Shown here in pieces: positions 4,666 to 8,072 of a stretch of 8,072 bases of DNA (position 1 is its first letter; each line of letters starts with the position of its first letter). Both the position numbers and the translations under genes were made by a program. The notes beneath the pieces are model-generated. The model was given only the letters and a program-made list of their open reading frames with translations, was not told the origin of the DNA and did not search any database. The DNA is from an uncultured Bacillota bacterium (GTDB lineage Bacteria; Bacillota_I; Bacilli_A; Izemoplasmatales; UBA1188), in NCBI GenBank assembly GCA_937907585.1, contig CALCVH010000114.1, forward strand, positions 1-8,072. Reading direction: 5' to 3'.

Positions 4666-6177
4666 ATGACCAATAAAACTATAGAAGAGTTATTATATTA
4701 CGCTGAATGTCATCTTGAATTAGATAAGAATGACGAAATGTTTACAAGAAACGCTCTTTTTCATGAATTAAATGTAGGTGTTCCTTATGAAGGTATGATA
4801 GATAAAAAAATGATTGAATCATTAAAAACTCCTACTCTTCTTCTCGATGAATTAAGAAGTGATAATCCAGATTTATCTGAATACCAAATTGAAAAGATAA
4901 TGTCTATATTATCACCTAGGCCAAGTGATATTATTAAAAAATTCAACGATATAAAGAATAATGAAGGCAGTGAAAAAGCTTGTAAGTACTTCTTCAACTT
5001 AATGATATACAACAACTATATAAAAGCTGATTATATCAAGAAGAATTTAAAATGGGAATATCAGGGAGAAAACAATACTCTTGAAATAACTATTAACCTA
5101 TCAAAACCTGAAAAGAATAATAAAGATATCGCAGCGGCTAAGAATATAGTTGAAACTGGATATCCTAAATGTGTGCTTTGTTATGAGAACGAAGGATATT
5201 ATGGTGGAGGAAAGATTCAACCTAGATCAAATATTAGGGTTCTTCCTCTTAAATTCAAAGACGAAGACTGGTTCTTCCAATATTCTCCATATGCATATTA
5301 CAATGAACACGCCATCATCATCAATAAAGTTCATACACCAATGTTGATAACTAATAGAACTATAGAAAATGAGATGATGTTTGTTGATCAAATTCCAAAT
5401 TACTTTATTGGATCTAACTCAGATTTACCAATAGTTGGTGGTTCATTATTATCACATATGCACTTCCAAGGCGGCGAACATCTAATGCCTATGATGTTCG
5501 CAAAAGATAGATATCATCTATTTAAAAAGACTGAACCTGAATGCGAGATATCATATTTAGAATGGTATAATTCTGCATTATTAATTAAATCAAGCAATAA
5601 AGAATCATTGTTAAGAGTTACAGATGAAATAATTAAGAAATATTCAACTTATTCTGATGAATCAATCGATTTAATTGCGAATGATGAAAATGGTAGACAC
5701 AACACTATAACTACTATTACTAGAAAAGTAGATAATACGTATTACGTATTCTTAATATTTAGAAATAATAGATGTAATGATGAATATCCAGATGGAATAT
5801 TCCACGCTCATAAAGAATATCATAATATCAAGAGTGAAGGAATTGGATTAATTGAAGCTATGGGATTATTTATTCTACCAGGTAGACTTCAAAAAGAATT
5901 AGGATACATTAAAGAAATACTAACTAACAATGAAGTTTCTATATCTGATTATTTATTAGAACATAAAGAACTTGAAAAACATATCAACTTCATTAATCAA
6001 CTAGTAATTAAATATTCAAGAAACAATAGCCCAGAAAACGCAGATAAATACATAAAACATGAAGTTGGTAAAGTATGTGAAAATGTTTTAATTAATACTG
6101 GTATATTCAAAGATACTATAGACGGACAATTAGCTCTTATGAAGTTCTTCAAAGAACTTGGCTTGGAGGTTAAATAA
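4666..6177 (+). CDS. galT: Class II galactose-1-phosphate uridylyltransferase
   Basis: This enzyme transfers UMP from UDP-glucose to galactose-1-phosphate, giving UDP-galactose and glucose-1-phosphate. At 503 residues it is the length of the class II (Firmicutes) family, not the roughly 350-residue class I. Recognisable blocks are KCVLCYENEGYYGG (about 163-176), QYSPYAYYNEHAIIIN, GSNSDLPIVGGS, the His-x-His-x-Gln active-site block SHMHFQGGEH (His264, His266, Gln268), and IFHAHKEYH (His380, His382) followed by GLIEAMGLFILPGRL. The ribosome site AAAGGAAG lies inside the end of galM, and the ATG is 2 bp after the galM stop, so translation is probably coupled. The next gene begins 1 bp after its TAA. 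Confidence 0.95.
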   Translation: MTNKTIEELLYYAECHLELDKNDEMFTRNALFHELNVGVPYEGMIDKKMIESLKTPTLLLDELRSDNPDLSEYQIEKIMSILSPRPSDIIKKFNDIKNNEGSEKACKYFFNLMIYNNYIKADYIKKNLKWEYQGENNTLEITINLSKPEKNNKDIAAAKNIVETGYPKCVLCYENEGYYGGGKIQPRSNIRVLPLKFKDEDWFFQYSPYAYYNEHAIIINKVHTPMLITNRTIENEMMFVDQIPNYFIGSNSDLPIVGGSLLSHMHFQGGEHLMPMMFAKDRYHLFKKTEPECEISYLEWYNSALLIKSSNKESLLRVTDEIIKKYSTYSDESIDLIANDENGRHNTITTITRKVDNTYYVFLIFRNNRCNDEYPDGIFHAHKEYHNIKSEGIGLIEAMGLFILPGRLQKELGYIKEILTNNEVSISDYLLEHKELEKHINFINQLVIKYSRNNSPENADKYIKHEVGKVCENVLINTGIFKDTIDGQLALMKFFKELGLEVK

Positions 6178-6178
6178 T

Positions 6179-7399
6179 ATGGGGAATTTAGATAAGATAT
6201 ACGGAAGTAAAAAACAATGGTATTTAAACAGAAAAGATAAAATATCTGACTTATTCTTTTCTACTTATAAAGAATACCCAACTAACTTTTATTCATCATC
6301 TGGTCGTGTAGAAGTTTTAGGAAACCATACAGACCACAACAATGGTTTAGTACTAGTTAGCGCAATAGATTCAGATATTATCGCTGCGGTAAGAAAGAAA
6401 GATAATAATCAAATACAATTATTGAGTGAAGGATATTCTAAATGCATAGTTGATTTAGACAACCTAGAGTTAAATGAATCAGAACTAGGTTCTTCTCTCG
6501 CATTAATTAAAGGTGTAGCCTACAAATATAAAGAAAAGGGATATAAGATAGGAGGATTTGAAACTGTAATCTCGTCTAATATCTTTAAAGGTGCTGGATT
6601 ATCTTCAAGTGCTGCGTTTGAACTTTTAATCGCTGAGATATTAAATAACCTTTATAATGATGATAAAGTATCTAGAATAGAAATGGCTCAAATTGGTCAA
6701 TTTGCGGAAAACGTATATTTTGGAAAACCTTCTGGTTTACTTGACCAAATGGGCGTTTCACTTGGTGGATTCAATTTTGTAGACTTTAAAGATAACGCTA
6801 ATCCAAAAATTGAAAACTTCAATTTAGAATTAAAAGATTATAGAATCGTTTTAATTAATACTGGAGGAAGTCATAATAACTTAACTAAGTATTACGCATC
6901 TATTAAGATTGATATGAAGAAAGTCGCATCATTCTTTAATAAAGATAACTTAAGAGAAGTATCTAAAGATGATTTCTATAAGAACTTGCCTCAACTTAAA
7001 AGAAAAGTCGGCGGTAGAGCAATCTTAAGAGCGATTCACTATTTTGATGAAAATGAAAGAGTTCAAACTGCGAAAGAAGCTTTAAAAACAGGTGATATTC
7101 AAACATTCTTAAAGATGGTTAATGAATCAGGTGAATCATCATATAAATTATTACAAAACTGTTTTATTGAAAAAGACGCTAAACAAGGTATCGCTTTAGC
7201 GCTAGAAGTATCAAAGAAAATAATCAAAAATGGTGCAGTTAGAGTTCATGGTGGTGGATTTAAAGGCACAATTATTGCGTATGTATCTATAAATGAACAG
7301 ATCGAATACATTAATACTATGAAGAAAATATTTGGTGAAAGAAATGTTCAAAAAGTTAATTTAAGACCTATCGGAGCCACATTGATAGAGGAGGAATAA
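6179..7399 (+). CDS. galK: Galactokinase (GHMP kinase family, GNHTDH variant)
   Basis: This enzyme phosphorylates alpha-D-galactose at C1 with ATP. The product has 406 residues. GHMP motifs occur in order: GRVEVLGNHTDHNNG (42-56; Arg43, Asn49, His50, Asp52), the phosphate loop KGAGLSSSAAFE (138-149), GLLDQMG with catalytic-base candidate Asp189, and GAVRVHGGGFKGTI (352-365). The first motif differs from textbook GEHTDY: Glu is replaced by Asn and Tyr by His. The third is the RVHGGGF form rather than MTGAGFGG. Both are features of a galactokinase subgroup I recall from Clostridia-like bacteria. Adjacent galM and galT support galactose as substrate. ATG at 6179 is chosen over an upstream in-frame TTG at 6158 because GGAGG (6165-6169) lies 9 nt before it and the TTG would fall inside galT. 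Confidence 0.93.
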   Translation: MGNLDKIYGSKKQWYLNRKDKISDLFFSTYKEYPTNFYSSSGRVEVLGNHTDHNNGLVLVSAIDSDIIAAVRKKDNNQIQLLSEGYSKCIVDLDNLELNESELGSSLALIKGVAYKYKEKGYKIGGFETVISSNIFKGAGLSSSAAFELLIAEILNNLYNDDKVSRIEMAQIGQFAENVYFGKPSGLLDQMGVSLGGFNFVDFKDNANPKIENFNLELKDYRIVLINTGGSHNNLTKYYASIKIDMKKVASFFNKDNLREVSKDDFYKNLPQLKRKVGGRAILRAIHYFDENERVQTAKEALKTGDIQTFLKMVNESGESSYKLLQNCFIEKDAKQGIALALEVSKKIIKNGAVRVHGGGFKGTIIAYVSINEQIEYINTMKKIFGERNVQKVNLRPIGATLIEEE

Positions 7400-7403
7400 T
7401 AAT

Positions 7404-8072
7404 ATGTTAGTTCCAATATTATTATTCGCTTTAGGCTTAGTATGTCTTATTAAAGGTGGAGACTGGTTCGTAGATGGCGCTAGTAAAATTGCGAAAAGAT
7501 TTAAAATTCCTGAAATTATTATAGGCGCAACCATTGTATCAATAGGAACCACTCTTCCAGAAACTATGGTAAGCGCAACTAGCGCAGTTACAGGGCATCC
7601 TGAAATTGCGTATGGAAACGCAATAGGTTCTATAATATGTAATACTTCATTAATTTGCGCAATTACTATTACGTTCTCTCCATCTAAAGTAGATAAAAAA
7701 TCAATGATACTACCTGTTATCTTCTTCTTTATATCAGCTATAGCGTACGCTATTATATCATATACGTCTGGTTATTTTTATAGATGGACAGGCATATTAT
7801 TCTTAGTTTCATTCGTAATTTATCTATTCGTTACAATCTATAGAGCTATAAAACAAAATAAAAAAGATAAGAATAATGAAATAAGCGTTCAAGAGACTAG
7901 TGATGAAGCCGATGAAGTAGGTATTGTTGAAAATGATGAAGAAACTAATGAAACAGAAAAAGAAAACAAATTCTTAGCTAAACATCCAAAACTTAAAGCA
8001 TTTACCTTAACAATATGGTTTGAACTAATATTATTAGTAATTGGTGCAGCATTAATCGCTGTTGGTGCAGAT
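7404..8072 (+). CDS. Na+/Ca2+ exchanger (CaCA) family membrane protein, 3' end beyond window
   Basis: The first 223 residues are present and the frame is still open at the window end. The N-terminal half carries the alpha-1 repeat of cation/Ca2+ exchangers: IIGATIVSIGTTLPETMVS (about 39-57, with Glu53 as predicted ion ligand) and GNAIGSIICNTSLI (71-84). Hydrophobic spans lie at about 3-16, 38-60, 77-91, 103-120, 129-147 and 201-220. Between the two halves, about 150-195 forms a long, acidic, Asn-rich cytoplasmic loop (for example DEADEVGIVENDEE), as expected in this family. The alpha-2 repeat should follow outside the window. The start follows AGGAGG (7389-7394) with 9-nt spacing and lies 4 bp after the galK stop, so it is cotranscribed with the galactose genes. 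It probably exports Ca2+ in exchange for Na+ or H+. The coupling ion is not readable from sequence. Confidence 0.88.
   Translation, partial: MLVPILLFALGLVCLIKGGDWFVDGASKIAKRFKIPEIIIGATIVSIGTTLPETMVSATSAVTGHPEIAYGNAIGSIICNTSLICAITITFSPSKVDKKSMILPVIFFFISAIAYAIISYTSGYFYRWTGILFLVSFVIYLFVTIYRAIKQNKKDKNNEISVQETSDEADEVGIVENDEETNETEKENKFLAKHPKLKAFTLTIWFELILLVIGAALIAVGAD

Noticed and set aside
6158..6178. TTG start for galactokinase inside galT
   Set aside because: GGAGG at 6165-6169 is correctly spaced for ATG at 6179 and would lie within the coding part if TTG were used.
1..8072. Mycoplasma-type code with TGA as Trp
   Set aside because: Trp is written TGG throughout and no supported gene contains an in-frame TGA, although all visible stops happen to be TAA or TAG.

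Overview
The window is an AT-rich stretch of bacterial chromosome. It has close gene packing, strong AGGAGG-type ribosome binding sites, TATAAT -10 boxes and hairpin-plus-T-run terminators. Arg codons are mostly AGA. Trp is TGG and no gene reads through TGA, so the standard bacterial code fits. Together with a class II (Firmicutes-type) GalT, this suggests a low-GC member of Bacillota, perhaps one of the gut Bacilli lineages near the Mollicutes. The lineage is an inference; no rRNA or other marker gene is present.

Layout. (1) Positions 1-432 hold the 3' end of a multi-spanning membrane protein (YwaF/TMEM164-like) and its terminator. (2) Positions 433-740 have no convincing gene. They hold several overlapping inverted repeats, a minus-strand terminator and three copies of a 10-bp motif. 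(3) Positions 741-2519, minus strand, hold a three-gene accessory module: a YhcG-type (DUF1016) PD-(D/E)XK nuclease, an AbiEi-like winged-helix protein, and a 47-residue microprotein whose start codon overlaps the preceding stop (TAATG). The module has its own extended -10 promoter at 2542-2550. (4) A tRNA-Gln(CUG) lies at 2701-2775 on the minus strand, with terminators downstream of it. (5) A four-span membrane protein with two N-terminal zinc ribbons occupies 2824-3504 on the minus strand. (6) Starting from a divergent promoter region at about 3540-3575, a plus-strand operon encodes galactose mutarotase, class II galactose-1-phosphate uridylyltransferase and galactokinase, followed 4 bp later by a Na+/Ca2+-exchanger-family protein cut by the window end.

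Function. GalM, GalK and GalT cover the Leloir steps from beta-galactose through alpha-galactose and galactose-1-phosphate to UDP-galactose. GalE, a galactose transporter and a regulator are not in the window. A clean 7+7 bp dyad between the divergent promoters is a candidate operator. The minus-strand module is the most accessory-looking part: a nuclease and an AbiEi-like antitoxin/regulator-type protein in one tight transcript suggest a defence or toxin-antitoxin-like role, and the attached microprotein is unrecognised.
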